DNA of 64,000 bases, taken from positions 1 to 64,000 of the forward strand of contig JAESUM010000059.1 in assembly GCA_016763075.1 (NCBI GenBank), in the 5' to 3' direction. The first letter of the stretch is position 1. The number at the start of each line of letters is the position of its first letter. Shown here piece after piece: positions 8,226 through 18,672 of this stretch. The notes beneath the pieces were generated by a model. That model saw nothing but the letters and a program-made list of their open reading frames with translations. It searched no databases and had not been told where the DNA came from. The translations under genes were made by a program, and so were the position numbers. The DNA is from Pseudomonadales bacterium (GTDB lineage: Bacteria > Pseudomonadota > Gammaproteobacteria > Pseudomonadales > JAHRWD01).

Positions 8226-9476
8226 TTAAAGAAACTGAAATAAATTCAATGAGCTAATACGCGCATAACTTTGTTGCGCGGCTTGTAATGCAACCGTTTC
8301 TAGCGAAAAGCGGCTGATGACTTCGGTGTAGTCAACGTCTTCTAGCTCTGAAAGCGTGGTTTGATTAAGAAGCTTCCAGTCTTCGTTGCTGCGTTGCGCG
8401 GTTTCTATCACGTTTAAGCGCGCACCAAGCTGCCCATGGGCTAGGCTCAATGACTCGCTTGCGGCATCTAAGGATACCAACGCATCTGCTAGCATTTCGT
8501 CCAATTGGTACTGCTCGCCTGACGTGTCACCAATACTGTTAAGTCCGGTTAAAAATGCATCTACCCCGTTTAATAAGCCTTGGGTCACGATGGGGTCTGA
8601 CTCTACAAAAAAATCATCGCCGGCTTGGGGTGCGCCACTAAGTTCAATGCGAACACCTTCGAACTCTATGGCTTGGCCTGCAACGTAATCAACTGCATTA
8701 CCCAGCGTATAGCCATCTTGCGCTCCGCTGATCACACCCACATCAACACCCGAGGGTGTGAGCTTTACCGTGTAGGTGGTAGCGGTTACAAATTCTATTT
8801 GTATGTCTTGAGGATGAAAGCTGCTGAAGTCTTCTTGGTTGATAACATGGCCAACATTAATGGCACCGGTGCCTGCATTACCTGCCGCTGCGCGGGTAGA
8901 GAAGTTTTCTGGCTCAGGGATATCTGCAAATATTTTTTTGCCTGAGTCGCGGACAATAACGCCAAGCTCAGAGGAAATTTGTAATGAGCGTAAACCTTCA
9001 TCACCCTGAAACTGGTAACCACCGGTTGGGTCTGTTGTGAAGGGTTTAATTTGGCCTTGGTGGCCGGAAAACATGTATTCGCCGTTTGCGCCTTTGGAGT
9101 TTAAATAGTTGAGCATTTCTGCCAAGCGTTGCTCTACTTCTAACGCTACGCCTTTTCTTTCGGTAAAGCTGTACGCGCCATTACCTGCGGTAATCACTAG
9201 TTCACGTACACGCAAAATGCTGCTTTCGAGGCTTTGGAAAATGCTTTCTTCTAGCTGTAGCTCACCTTCAGCCAATGTGCTGTTTCGAATATAGTGCTCG
9301 GTAGTGGCTATTTGGTTTCTGAGCAAGTAAATAGATGCCGTCGCTGCCGGGTCGTCGGATGCTTTATTAACCCGCTTACCGGTAGAGATTTGTTCTTGGG
9401 TGTCCGCCACTTTTGACTGGGCGTTGAGTATCCCCGTTAACGAACGTTGAAATACTTGATGGGTAGATACTCTCAT
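8226..9476 (-). CDS. flgL: Flagellar hook-filament junction protein FlgL (HAP3)
   Basis: FlgL forms the second junction ring between hook and filament. The 416-residue product shows the flagellin-like N-terminus (MRVSTHQVFQRSLTGIL, then STGKRVNKASDDPAATASI) and C-terminus (SLETVALQAAQQSYARISSLNLF). It is longer than the E. coli protein but usual for Pseudomonas-type FlgL. It follows flgK after about 100 bases and precedes fliC. Confidence 0.96.
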   Translation of the reverse strand: MRVSTHQVFQRSLTGILNAQSKVADTQEQISTGKRVNKASDDPAATASIYLLRNQIATTEHYIRNSTLAEGELQLEESIFQSLESSILRVRELVITAGNGAYSFTERKGVALEVEQRLAEMLNYLNSKGANGEYMFSGHQGQIKPFTTDPTGGYQFQGDEGLRSLQISSELGVIVRDSGKKIFADIPEPENFSTRAAAGNAGTGAINVGHVINQEDFSSFHPQDIQIEFVTATTYTVKLTPSGVDVGVISGAQDGYTLGNAVDYVAGQAIEFEGVRIELSGAPQAGDDFFVESDPIVTQGLLNGVDAFLTGLNSIGDTSGEQYQLDEMLADALVSLDAASESLSLAHGQLGARLNVIETAQRSNEDWKLLNQTTLSELEDVDYTEVISRFSLETVALQAAQQSYARISSLNLFQFL

Positions 9477-9580
9477 CTCAAGTTACTCTCATTTCAAGCT
9501 GCTCTGGTCTCACGTTGTTTACATATCAAGTGGCTATCACTTAAAACTAATTGCGCTACTGTGCGTTGTAGAAACATGTT

Positions 9581-11578
9581 TTATATGGCGTTTATCAGTG
9601 TGTCAAACAAGCTACGAGCAACGGCTATCACTTGCGCCGATGCCTGGTACATTTGTTCATATTGAATAAGCAGTGCGGCTTCTTCGTCTAGGTTAACACC
9701 AGAAACTGACTCTCGGTTATTTTGACTTTGCACCATGATCACTTGGCTGGCTTCGCGGTTGATATCCGCAATGCTGGTTTTCACCCCTACCAATGCAATG
9801 AGATGCTGGTAACTACCTTCAAATGTAATGGTCGAATTTTCTAATATCGGCTTGCTGTTTAGCGCAGACAAAGCCGCTAGGTTTCGGTTATCAGAAACAC
9901 CATTACTATTATAGTCAACGGTAAAACTGTCACCGGCGACCGGCACTCCTTGAATCTCGATTTGATACCCCAAACTGGTAGGCAAGGTTTGACCCGGCAC
10001 TGTTGGCGGCAACGGCAAATTGGTAAAGGCTGCACCCATTGCAGCCGGAGCCGCCGGATTGGTGTTATCCAGCACATCAAAACTAGTGGCTGAATTAAAC
10101 CGAATTAAAATAGGCGGAGCCAAAGCACCTGCCGTTGTAGTAAATGCAGCGGTTGTGGTGTCTACCGCCGTGCCTTGGGATATAGAACCACTGCCTTGGT
10201 TATTAGAGGCATGTGTTGTACGAATAGGTGCAGCAATGGCTAATTCATGGGGCCGAGGGATTTCTACGGCAATGTGTTGCGCACCGGCGTAGGTTGGTTT
10301 GATTACAAACCTATCGCCTGCTTGAAACGAACCTGAAGTGAGGTTTATTGAAAAACCATCTGCGGTAACCGCCGCGGGGATACCTGCAACGGGCCCGGTA
10401 CTTACCACTGCGTTATCTTCAAGTCTTATGAGTAGATAGTCGTTGGCGGTGGGGCCGTCAAAACGTAGCTCGTAGTCGCTGGTGGTAAGCTGCGTAACAT
10501 CTGCAATGGTTACGTCTAATACACGATCTGTGGGTAACGCGTTACTCAAATCGTGTACGACGCGTTCAGTACTGACTATAGAGTCGTTAATATCGGTAAA
10601 GAATCGTCCGCCGAGCTTGCCTTCTAAATCTATTCCAAGCTGATGCTGGGCATTCACTTGGTCGGCAATTGCCATGGCGGTTCGGCCCAATGAATTCACC
10701 ACAGTGCCAACAATATTGTTGCGAAAGCTCACCAAACCACCCAGCTTACTGCCCAATGATTCTTGGTTCATTCGCTGAATGCTGCCGTTAATATTCAGCG
10801 CCACTTCTTTTTTGCCGGGATCAGGGACGCCGTCAATGACGACCAAACCACTTGCGGTGGCGCCAATCACCAGTACTTGGCCAGTTCCGACATACAGGTT
10901 GACGCTGCCGTTTGCTTGGGGCAATACGGATAACTCAACGTTTTCAGATAACTCGCGAATTAACTGATCACGGCGATCCAATAAATCATTCGGAGTAGGC
11001 CCTGAACCCGCCGCACTGTTATTAACAATCTCGCGGTTTATTTCAGCAATACCCTGGGCCAACACGGTTATGTCGCCGGTTGTACCTATGAGCTCTCGGT
11101 TAACGCCATCTTCTAATTGGACTTGCCGTGACAAAAGATCATGAAAGCGCTCAGCCAATGCATTGGCGTTATCTAATACCATTTGCCGGCCAGTAAGGGA
11201 TGTTGGGTCATCCGAAGCTACTTGCAATGCAGCAAAATAGTTTTGCATCTGCAAAGAAATACTGGTGCTTTCACCTGCCAATAAATTATCTACCTGAACA
11301 ATATTTCTGTAATAGGTATCCATTTGATGGAAGGTGGATATATCGACACGCAGTTTTTCGTTAACAAAATCGTCAACGATGCGGCCAATAGCAACGGCGT
11401 CAATACCTGTACCAAAGAATTGCCCACCCAGAAACTGCGCTCCGCGTGTTGCCAGCTCAACCCGTTGCCGGCTGTAACCCGGCACTTCAGCGTTGGTTAT
11501 GTTGTGTCCGGTTGTCGAGATACCCGCCTGGTATGCACGCAGCCCAGAGATCGCAATATTTAAAAGATCAGCACCCAT
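9581..11578 (-). CDS. flgK: Flagellar hook-associated protein FlgK (HAP1)
   Basis: FlgK is the first hook-filament junction protein, assembled on the hook after FlgD is displaced. The N-terminus carries the rod/hook signature (LLNIAISGLRAYQAGISTTG, then HNITNAEVPGYSRQRVEL), and the C-terminus ends with the helix ALLIQYEQMYQASAQVIAVA. With 665 residues it has the enlarged central domain seen in Pseudomonas-type proteins. Its ATG overlaps the flgJ stop by one base (TAATG), so the two are coupled. Confidence 0.97.
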   Translation of the reverse strand: MGADLLNIAISGLRAYQAGISTTGHNITNAEVPGYSRQRVELATRGAQFLGGQFFGTGIDAVAIGRIVDDFVNEKLRVDISTFHQMDTYYRNIVQVDNLLAGESTSISLQMQNYFAALQVASDDPTSLTGRQMVLDNANALAERFHDLLSRQVQLEDGVNRELIGTTGDITVLAQGIAEINREIVNNSAAGSGPTPNDLLDRRDQLIRELSENVELSVLPQANGSVNLYVGTGQVLVIGATASGLVVIDGVPDPGKKEVALNINGSIQRMNQESLGSKLGGLVSFRNNIVGTVVNSLGRTAMAIADQVNAQHQLGIDLEGKLGGRFFTDINDSIVSTERVVHDLSNALPTDRVLDVTIADVTQLTTSDYELRFDGPTANDYLLIRLEDNAVVSTGPVAGIPAAVTADGFSINLTSGSFQAGDRFVIKPTYAGAQHIAVEIPRPHELAIAAPIRTTHASNNQGSGSISQGTAVDTTTAAFTTTAGALAPPILIRFNSATSFDVLDNTNPAAPAAMGAAFTNLPLPPTVPGQTLPTSLGYQIEIQGVPVAGDSFTVDYNSNGVSDNRNLAALSALNSKPILENSTITFEGSYQHLIALVGVKTSIADINREASQVIMVQSQNNRESVSGVNLDEEAALLIQYEQMYQASAQVIAVARSLFDTLINAI

Positions 11579-12675
11579 TATTTAATACCCTCAATAACTC
11601 GATTGAGAAGCTTGCCATCGAAAATACCCATGATTTTTTCAGCGTATTTTGGATCTGTTGCGTAACCTGCATCCATTAATGAATGCGTAAATTCAGAAGG
11701 ATCACCGGCTTTTTCTAGCGCATGCTGATACCGTGGGCTTTGTTTTAGAAACTGCGCGTAGTCTTTCAAACTATCTTTAATCGATTCATACACTCTAAAA
11801 CTAGCCTGCTCTTTTTTAGCAATACCACTGCGGTATTCCAGTGTGCCTACCGTTGCTTTTTCTCCAGACCATCGTTGGTCTGCTTTAATGCCAAACAAGT
11901 TATGGCTGTTTTTACCTTCAGCGGTCAAAATTGGTTTTTGCCCCCAACCAGTTTCTAACGCCGACTGTGCCACCAGCACTTTGGGTGAAACACCCAGTTC
12001 TTTCGCCACCTCTACAGCGGCAGGGTAAACCCACTGAATAAATTCATCCGGCGTTGTGGGAATAAAGAGTATTTGCGTTACTGGTTTTACTGAATTTTTA
12101 GCCGTTACATTGGCATCTACAAGAGCTTCAGTCGTGGTGCTGGCTAGTGTCTTTTCTTGTGTATTCGTTTCAAGTGGAAAAAAAGAGCTTGTTCTTTCAG
12201 TTGTTTTTATCTCCGCTGTTTTAAGCGGGATAGGGCCCAGCGGTAGCGATGCAAGCGGTTGCTCTTGCAACTCAATTTTTATCGGTTTGTTAACTTTAGG
12301 GGCCATATCAATAGGGAAACTATGAGCCAGCGGTATGCCATTTTCTGATGGTTTTTCTGGGACTTTTTTTCCTGCTTGCAATTGTTCAACAATGGTATTG
12401 GCTAAGCCAATGCCACGCCCCCTTGTCATACTAAGGCTCAGTTGATTGTCAAACATTTGTTCGTAGGTTTTGGTTTCGTCGCTGCGTAAGTAGCTACCTT
12501 CTGCAAACATTTCGTTGGCTTGTCGCATTGATTTTAATAACTGATTAATAAACAACGATTCAAACTGACGTGCGACTTCGTGGATAGCTCCGTCATCGCC
12601 TTCTTTGCCTTTTAGCTTTAAGCTATTAAGGCCAGAAAGATCTGTGTAAGAATCTACTGCTCCAAGGTAATCCAT
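11578..12675 (-). CDS. flgJ: Flagellar rod assembly protein / peptidoglycan hydrolase FlgJ
   Basis: FlgJ caps the growing rod and cuts the peptidoglycan so it can pass. Residues about 30-105 form the rod-binding domain (VARQFESLFINQLLKSMRQA; MTRGRGIGLANTIVEQL). Residues about 205-360 form a glucosaminidase (GH73) domain with the putative catalytic Glu in SALETGWGQ and the downstream SHNLFGIKA and GYATDPKYA motifs. The two domains are joined by a long Pro/Thr/Lys-rich linker. The bifunctional form is typical of gammaproteobacteria. It follows flgI by 11 bases. Confidence 0.96.
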   Translation of the reverse strand: MDYLGAVDSYTDLSGLNSLKLKGKEGDDGAIHEVARQFESLFINQLLKSMRQANEMFAEGSYLRSDETKTYEQMFDNQLSLSMTRGRGIGLANTIVEQLQAGKKVPEKPSENGIPLAHSFPIDMAPKVNKPIKIELQEQPLASLPLGPIPLKTAEIKTTERTSSFFPLETNTQEKTLASTTTEALVDANVTAKNSVKPVTQILFIPTTPDEFIQWVYPAAVEVAKELGVSPKVLVAQSALETGWGQKPILTAEGKNSHNLFGIKADQRWSGEKATVGTLEYRSGIAKKEQASFRVYESIKDSLKDYAQFLKQSPRYQHALEKAGDPSEFTHSLMDAGYATDPKYAEKIMGIFDGKLLNRVIEGIK

Positions 12676-12686
12676 TTAACTATTCC

Positions 12687-13829
12687 TCAAATCACGATCA
12701 AATCAGCCTTTAAAGCACCTGCTTGCTTTAAAGCTTCAAGAATCGCCATTAGATCACTGGGGGATGCGCCAACTTGGTTGACCGCTTGCACAATGGTGCT
12801 AAGCGAAACTCCAGGGCCAAACAAAAACATGTGCCCGTCGCCCTGTTCTACTTGAATATTGGTACGCGGCACAATCGCCGTGATACCACCTTCGGAGAAC
12901 GCTTCAGGCTGATTAACTTCGGGCTGTTCGGTTATGGTCACGGTTAAACTACCGTGAGTAATCGCTGCGGGTGCTACCTTCACGTGCTGACCAATTACAA
13001 TGGTTCCAGTACGCGAGTTAATAATGACACGAGCAGCAGGTTCGCCGGGGTTGACGGTAAGGTTTTCCAATACGGATAAAAACATAACCCGCTGATTTGG
13101 GTCTTTTGGCGCACTGACCTTTATAGAAGTGCTATCCATCGCCTGCGCAATACCTGGCCCAAGGTAACTGTTAATTTGATCGGTCACTCGTTTTGCCGTG
13201 GTGAAATCTGACCTATCAAGATTAAAAATAATATTTTCGCTGGTATAAAACGGCGTGGGCACAACACGCTCTACCATTGCACCGTTGGGTATACGGCCGG
13301 TACTAGGAATATTTACCGTAATACGCGAGCCGTCTGCACCACCGGCATCAAAACCACCCACGATTAAATTACCCTGAGACAAGGCATACACTTTTCCGTC
13401 AACGCCTTTAAGCGGAGTCAGCAATAAACTACCACCACGTAAACTTTTGGCGTTACCAATAGAAGAGACGGTTACGTCAATGGTTTGACCCGGTTTTGCA
13501 AAAGCCGGTAGCTTGGCGTGAAGAGAAACCGCTGCAATATTTTTTAATTTTGGATCTATTCCAGCAGGAATGGTGATGCCTAATTTATGCATCATGTTAA
13601 TGAAGGTTTGGTTGGTAAAAGGCGTTTTATCACCGGTACCACTTAATCCAACCACTAACCCGTAGCCAACCAATGGGTTGCTTCGCACACCAGCAACACT
13701 GGTAATATCTTTAAGGCGCTCGGCTTTAACAGGAAGCGAATACGTTGTTGAAAGTACGCTTAATGCAAGCACTGAAAGAAGCAGTACTGCGCGTGTATTA
13801 ACAGAAAATAATTTATGGAAATTCATCAT
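12687..13829 (-). CDS. flgI: Flagellar P-ring protein FlgI
   Basis: FlgI builds the periplasmic ring around the rod in the peptidoglycan layer. A Sec signal peptide is visible (residues about 12-36, [17 protein letters not shown] then VKA). The mature part has the conserved start [20 protein letters not shown] and the conserved [14 protein letters not shown] and C-terminal [20 protein letters not shown]. Length 380 fits the family. The gap to flgH is 7 bases, and flgA, the P-ring chaperone gene, lies in the same window. Confidence 0.98.
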   Translation of the reverse strand: MMNFHKLFSVNTRAVLLLSVLALSVLSTTYSLPVKAERLKDITSVAGVRSNPLVGYGLVVGLSGTGDKTPFTNQTFINMMHKLGITIPAGIDPKLKNIAAVSLHAKLPAFAKPGQTIDVTVSSIGNAKSLRGGSLLLTPLKGVDGKVYALSQGNLIVGGFDAGGADGSRITVNIPSTGRIPNGAMVERVVPTPFYTSENIIFNLDRSDFTTAKRVTDQINSYLGPGIAQAMDSTSIKVSAPKDPNQRVMFLSVLENLTVNPGEPAARVIINSRTGTIVIGQHVKVAPAAITHGSLTVTITEQPEVNQPEAFSEGGITAIVPRTNIQVEQGDGHMFLFGPGVSLSTIVQAVNQVGASPSDLMAILEALKQAGALKADLIVI

Positions 13830-13836
13830 GAGTTAC

Positions 13837-14532
13837 CTAAAATGGCCACCAGCGACTATTAAAAAATTGGCTTAGCACGCCTTGCCGGTTTGAATCTGCC
13901 AGTGATCCAACACCCCCGTAGGAGATTCTTGCATCAGCAATTCGGGTGGATGAAACTTGGTTATCTGCAGAAATATCTTCTGACCGGACTAATCCGCTTA
14001 CACGAATAAACTCTTCGCCTTGGTTTAAAGTGATCCATTTTTCTCCGCGTATTTTTAAAATTCCATTGGGCAGTACATCGATGATGGTTACGGTAATACT
14101 ACCGGTCAAACTATTACGTTGGTCGCTTAGGCTACTACCTGTGAAATCATTCTCTGACGAGACACCAAGACCCAAGGTATACCCACTTCCACTGACTGTA
14201 CGGCCGAATAAAGTAGGGTTCGCCATGCTGATATCGCTATCTTTTGATACGGTAGTATCGGCAGATTTTGATGACTCAGTGCTTTCATTTAATGTAACGG
14301 TAATAATGTCGCCAATGCGATACGCCTTATGGTCATCAAATAACGTAACGCCAAAGTTTTCTTGATATAACGAGCCACCGCGTGCTGGTGGCGGTATTAA
14401 TTTATCAATGGCTACCGGTGCATAATTTGGGTCATTGGGTTTTTCATCAAGAGTGCTGCAGGCAGAAACAAGTACCGTTACCAAAATGACGATGCTCGTA
14501 TAACTATTTCTATACATGCTGTTTATCTTCAT
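13837..14532 (-). CDS. flgH: Flagellar L-ring lipoprotein FlgH
   Basis: FlgH forms the outer-membrane ring of the basal body. The 231-residue product has a lipoprotein signal (SIVILVTVLVSAC, lipidated Cys at about residue 25) and the family motifs GSLYQENFGVTLFDDHKAYR, GDIITVTLNE and GEKWITLNQGEEFIRVSGLVR in parts, ending in SQFFNSRWWPF. It lies between flgG (30 bases) and flgI (7 bases). Confidence 0.97.
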   Translation of the reverse strand: MKINSMYRNSYTSIVILVTVLVSACSTLDEKPNDPNYAPVAIDKLIPPPARGGSLYQENFGVTLFDDHKAYRIGDIITVTLNESTESSKSADTTVSKDSDISMANPTLFGRTVSGSGYTLGLGVSSENDFTGSSLSDQRNSLTGSITVTIIDVLPNGILKIRGEKWITLNQGEEFIRVSGLVRSEDISADNQVSSTRIADARISYGGVGSLADSNRQGVLSQFFNSRWWPF

Positions 14533-14562
14533 AACATCACCCCAACTTTTCTTACTACTTTT

Positions 14563-15348
14563 CTATAAATTCTGATTAACGTATTGCAACATTTGGTCTG
14601 CTGTTGAAATCACTTTTGAATTAATCTCATAGGCTCGTTGTGTTGATATCATGCTGACCAATTCTTCAACAACATTTACATTGGAGTTTTCCAACGCCCC
14701 CTGTTTCAGGCTGCCTAAGCCTGCAAGACCTGGGCTACCCACCGTTGCTGAACCGCTTGAAGCGGTTTCAACATATAAGTTTTGGCCCCGTGCTTCTAAA
14801 CCACCGGGGTTTACAAAGTCCGCAATTTGGATGGTGCCAATTTGAGTCGGTGCAGTGGTTCCCACTTGGGTAACACTGACTATTCCGTCGTCACTGATAC
14901 TGATTGTTTGGGTGTTCGCTGGAATCGTAATAGCAGGTTCCAAAGCGTAACCATTGGCTGTAACCAGCTGACCGTTTGGGTCTAAATGAAACTGACCATC
15001 ACGGCTGTAATTAAGCGAGCCATCGGGAGATAACACTTGAAAGAACCCACGGCCATTAATAGCAACATCGGTTGGCTGCGATGTAATTTGCAGCGTACCG
15101 TTGGTAAATTGTTTTTGAGTACCTACGGTTTTTACACCGGTTCCCAATTGTAAACCTGACGACAACTGAGTGGTTTGCGAAGACTGCGCACCGGGCTGAC
15201 GATCAATTTGATAAAAAAGATCTTGAAATACCGCACGGTCTTTTTTAAAGCCAACCGTCGATACGTTCGCCAAGTTGTTAGAAATCGTTCGCAGCGCGGC
15301 ATCCTGCGCGGTTAACCCTGTTTTTGCTACCCACAATGCACCATTCAT
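14563..15348 (-). CDS. flgG: Flagellar distal rod protein FlgG
   Basis: FlgG builds the distal rod. The 261-residue product shows the N-terminal rod motif (LWVAKTGLTAQDAALRTISN, then NLANVSTVGFKKDRA) with FQDLFYQIDRQPGAQSS next, and the C-terminal ENSNVNVVEELVSMISTQRA. Length and the FQDL.YQ..RQPG block distinguish it from FlgF. It lies between flgF and flgH. Confidence 0.98.
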   Translation of the reverse strand: MNGALWVAKTGLTAQDAALRTISNNLANVSTVGFKKDRAVFQDLFYQIDRQPGAQSSQTTQLSSGLQLGTGVKTVGTQKQFTNGTLQITSQPTDVAINGRGFFQVLSPDGSLNYSRDGQFHLDPNGQLVTANGYALEPAITIPANTQTISISDDGIVSVTQVGTTAPTQIGTIQIADFVNPGGLEARGQNLYVETASSGSATVGSPGLAGLGSLKQGALENSNVNVVEELVSMISTQRAYEINSKVISTADQMLQYVNQNL

Positions 15349-15465
15349 AACACCTACCCTCTTTCACTCTTTAATTCTTGATGGACTGAATGCTTAATTT
15401 GTTCGTATTCAGTTCTATTTACTTGTCACTATTGCTGACGATTTATTGACGCTTCCAGCCCATTA

Positions 15466-16212
15466 CTAAGACAGTTGCATAATCCGGGCCGAAGATTCAG
15501 AATTTTCCTGAACTGTTTGCATCGTCTTTACTTGCATCTCGAATTGACGCGCCGTTGTGATGATTTTGGTGAGCATATCTACTGCACTCACGTTACTGCG
15601 CTCAACATAGCCAGAACGTAGCGTGACCTCTGGATCAGCTCGTTCGCGCTTGCCGTTTTCGGTTCGAAATAAGCCATCACCGCCTTTAATCAGCGATTTA
15701 ACATCCGGATTAACTAATTTAATACGATCAATTTGGGCCAACGTTGCGGCGCTTTGGCCCAAAATTTGAACGGATATCGCTCCATCAATACCGATCGAAA
15801 TTTTCTCGGCCGGTGGAATTGAAATAGGCCCGCCGTTACCCAATACCAAATCACCTCGGCTAGTCGTCAATAATCCGTTGCTATCGAGCTGTAAATCACC
15901 AGCCCGGGTATAGGCTTCTTTACCATCAGCGGCTTGCACGGCTATAAACCCGCTGCTGGCGAGCGCAACATCCAACACTTGGCCGGTTTGCTCGACTTGG
16001 CCAATGGTGAAATCACTTTTGGTGCTGATATCGTTCCCAGTGCCTTTGTGAACCTCTGCCAACGCTGCTTCTTCAATCACTATTTTGCGTGCATCTACCA
16101 AGTCGCCACGAAACCCAACCGTGCTTATATTCGCAAGGTTATTTGCGAATACCGCTTGGGCTTGGAGGCTACGGTTAGCGCCGACCATTAATGTATAAAG
16201 TGCTCTGTCCAT
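15466..16212 (-). CDS. flgF: Flagellar proximal rod protein FlgF
   Basis: FlgF is a proximal rod subunit. The 248-residue product has MDRALYTLMVGANRSLQAQA at the start and FANNLANISTVGFRGDL next, the usual FlgF form, with a C-terminal helix SAVDMLTKIITTARQFEMQV. It is shorter than FlgE and lacks the FlgG block. A gap of about 117 bases separates it from flgG and about 84 from flgE; no promoter is obvious in either. Confidence 0.97.
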   Translation of the reverse strand: MDRALYTLMVGANRSLQAQAVFANNLANISTVGFRGDLVDARKIVIEEAALAEVHKGTGNDISTKSDFTIGQVEQTGQVLDVALASSGFIAVQAADGKEAYTRAGDLQLDSNGLLTTSRGDLVLGNGGPISIPPAEKISIGIDGAISVQILGQSAATLAQIDRIKLVNPDVKSLIKGGDGLFRTENGKRERADPEVTLRSGYVERSNVSAVDMLTKIITTARQFEMQVKTMQTVQENSESSARIMQLS

Positions 16213-16296
16213 TGCTCTAAATCCGGATTAACTCTTTGTGTTGAAGAAGCATGACTGTTTTAACCAACGTGGTACTTTCCACCAACGCGGCTATGG

Positions 16297-17529
16297 CTAT
16301 CTCAGGTTCAAGATCGCTTGAGTCACGGCATTTTCAGCTTCAATGGTTTTGGCGTTGGCTTGGTAGTTTCTTTGGGCAATGATTAGCCGAACCAATTCTT
16401 CAGAGATCTCTACGTTGGAATCTTCCAACGCACCAGATTGAACCACCCCCAGCGATGAAGTCCCCGGTGCACCTACAATGGCAGGGCCAGAGTCAAAGGT
16501 TTCTCTCCAAGCCGTGCCGCCAGACTGTGACAAACCCTGCGGGTTGTTAAAGTTGGCTAAGCCGATTACCGCAAGTACAGTTGATTGACCATTGGTGTAC
16601 CGTGCAAACAACGAGCCGCCATCGGCTACATCAAGACCTACAAGCCGGCCCGTAGTGAAACCATCTTGAGACAAATCATTGACCGAGAAAGGGCTACCAA
16701 ACTGCGAGGTACCTTGCAGGTTTACAGTAAAGGAAGAAGGCGTAAGCGCACCGGTGCCCGGCGCCCAATTGCCAAGAGTGACTGGCGTTAAAGGCCCTTG
16801 GATAGTGCCATCAGTATTGAATGTAATATTGACGATCTCTTCAGCACCCGCTGCGCCAATGTCCGCACCGTCAATTTGAATAATCATGTCCCAATCATTT
16901 TGGGCACGCTTAACAAAGTATTCGGTCAATACATGCGAATTACCCAAGCTGTCGTATACCGCTAAAGAAGTAGCAGAGTGATAGGTTGACTGATCCGTTG
17001 CATCAAAAGGCCTCACGGCCTGAAGGATAGCGGTCGCCGTTGCATCCAGATTCACCTGACTGGTAAGTCCGGCAGATGCTTGCGGAGCCTGGTTTGCTGT
17101 AGAGATCTGAATATCAGAAAGGCTACCGCTAACATCGCCGGATGCGTTGACTGTAAATCCTTGCAGCTTTGCGCTCACGTCATTGACAATAAAGCCGTTT
17201 TTATCCTGCCCTAGCGCACCCGAACGTGAATAGCTAACGGCGCCGGCATTGCTGAATACAAAGAAACCATTGCCGTTCACCGCTAAATCGAGCGCGTTAC
17301 CGGTAAAGTTAACGGAACCCTGAGTGAACTGCTGGGCAACATCTGCCACAACAACACCACTACCAATCGCGTTTGAGCCAGAGCCAATTTGGCTGTTTGC
17401 GTATACATCGGCAAACTCCGCTCGTGAGCTTTTAAAACCCACTGTACTGGCGTTTGCAATATTGTTACCAACGACACTCAAGTCGCTGGATGCGGCGCGA
17501 AGGCCACTCAATGCTGAGTTAAATGACAT
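16297..17529 (-). CDS. flgE: Flagellar hook protein FlgE
   Basis: FlgE polymerises into the hook. The 410-residue product starts SFNSALSGLRAASSDLSVVG, then NNIANASTVGFKSSRAEFAD, and ends with EDSNVEISEELVRLIIAQRN and a final AILNLR. The central domain (residues about 150-340) is the variable hook surface. It follows flgD by about 20 bases. Confidence 0.97.
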   Translation of the reverse strand: MSFNSALSGLRAASSDLSVVGNNIANASTVGFKSSRAEFADVYANSQIGSGSNAIGSGVVVADVAQQFTQGSVNFTGNALDLAVNGNGFFVFSNAGAVSYSRSGALGQDKNGFIVNDVSAKLQGFTVNASGDVSGSLSDIQISTANQAPQASAGLTSQVNLDATATAILQAVRPFDATDQSTYHSATSLAVYDSLGNSHVLTEYFVKRAQNDWDMIIQIDGADIGAAGAEEIVNITFNTDGTIQGPLTPVTLGNWAPGTGALTPSSFTVNLQGTSQFGSPFSVNDLSQDGFTTGRLVGLDVADGGSLFARYTNGQSTVLAVIGLANFNNPQGLSQSGGTAWRETFDSGPAIVGAPGTSSLGVVQSGALEDSNVEISEELVRLIIAQRNYQANAKTIEAENAVTQAILNLR

Positions 17530-17549
17530 TATTTATTCCTCTTAACTGA

Positions 17550-18218
17550 CTATTTGATTTCTCTAATTTGATCAATTGCTACCGTACCCACACCGCCAAT
17601 ATTCAGCGCAAGTACATTTCCTTGCATTGAAACACTGTCAACATTGCCGTCCATATACGTGGTTAACGCAATGCTTTGGCCGCCAATTTCGGCATTTACA
17701 TCAAATTCATAAAGGCCTACAGGAACGGCGTTGCCATCTTCGTCTTTACCATCCCATTCAAAAGCAAGCGCGCCTTTTGATTGCGGTCCAATGTAGATTT
17801 GTCGAACTAACTGGCCGCTGCTATCGCGTATATCAATATTCACTTTCTGGCTATCTAGCGGCAGGTCATAACTACCTGCCAACACACCAGAGCTATTGAG
17901 AACACCGGCATTGGTTTCAACCTGAACGGTTCGGCCAATCATCGATGTGGCTTGTAGGGTTTGGCTTGACTGAAAAGAATTCACCATCGTCGTCACGGTG
18001 TTATTCAAGTTTTCAATACCCTCGACCGAGCTGAACTGCGCAAGCTGCGCAATAAATTCACCACCTTTTTGCGGGTTAAGCGGGTCTTGATGTTCAAGCT
18101 GCGCGATCATCAATTCCAAAAATTCGTTTTTTCCAAGCTCTTTGCTTTGATCCGCCTTTGAAGCGGTAAGCTCCGCTATGGATCGAACTGCGCTTGTATC
18201 GTTAATTGCATCAACCAT
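17550..18218 (-). CDS. flgD: Flagellar hook assembly (cap) protein FlgD
   Basis: FlgD is the transient scaffold at the tip of the growing hook. Family signatures are [20 protein letters not shown] and [18 protein letters not shown] near the N-terminus (residues about 28-75) and a FlgD Ig-like domain with [19 protein letters not shown]. Length 222 is normal. It sits between flgC and flgE. Confidence 0.97.
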   Translation of the reverse strand: MVDAINDTSAVRSIAELTASKADQSKELGKNEFLELMIAQLEHQDPLNPQKGGEFIAQLAQFSSVEGIENLNNTVTTMVNSFQSSQTLQATSMIGRTVQVETNAGVLNSSGVLAGSYDLPLDSQKVNIDIRDSSGQLVRQIYIGPQSKGALAFEWDGKDEDGNAVPVGLYEFDVNAEIGGQSIALTTYMDGNVDSVSMQGNVLALNIGGVGTVAIDQIREIK

Positions 18219-18250
18219 CTTCTTCTCCCCTTTATCTATAACGCGTCAAT

Positions 18251-18670
18251 TCAACCCTGACCTAACGTCAGAACCTTTTGAATCAGCTGCTTTGCGGTAT
18301 TCATTGCATCGCCGTTCATCTGAAAATTACGTGATGAAGCGATCATCTCGGCCATCTCTTCCATTACGTTTACGTTGGAGGTATAGATGTGGCCGGTGTC
18401 GTCTGCCAACGGATGACCTGGCTCATAGCGCCGGATAATAGGTGCTTGGCTTTCTACGATCTCGCTGGTAACTGCGCCTTTTCTGTTTGAGCCGTCGCCA
18501 TCAAACCCTTGCAACACCGATTTAAATACCGAGCGCTGTGCGCGGTATGCGCCTTCTTCTGTACCGCTTATGGTTTCGGCATTGGCCATGTTGCTTGCAA
18601 TGGCGTTTAATCGGCTGGTTTGAGCCGTCATTGCTGAACCGCTGGTATCAAAAATATTGACTAATGACAT
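18251..18670 (-). CDS. flgC: Flagellar proximal rod protein FlgC
   Basis: FlgC is a proximal rod subunit exported by the flagellar type III system. The 139-residue product has the N-terminal rod motif (FDTSGSAMTAQTSRLNAIAS, then NMANAET) and the typical C-terminus with YTSNVNVMEEMAEMIASSRN followed by FQMNGDAMNTAKQL. It starts only two bases after flgB ends. Confidence 0.98.
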   Translation of the reverse strand: MSLVNIFDTSGSAMTAQTSRLNAIASNMANAETISGTEEGAYRAQRSVFKSVLQGFDGDGSNRKGAVTSEIVESQAPIIRRYEPGHPLADDTGHIYTSNVNVMEEMAEMIASSRNFQMNGDAMNTAKQLIQKVLTLGQG

Positions 18671-18672
18671 GC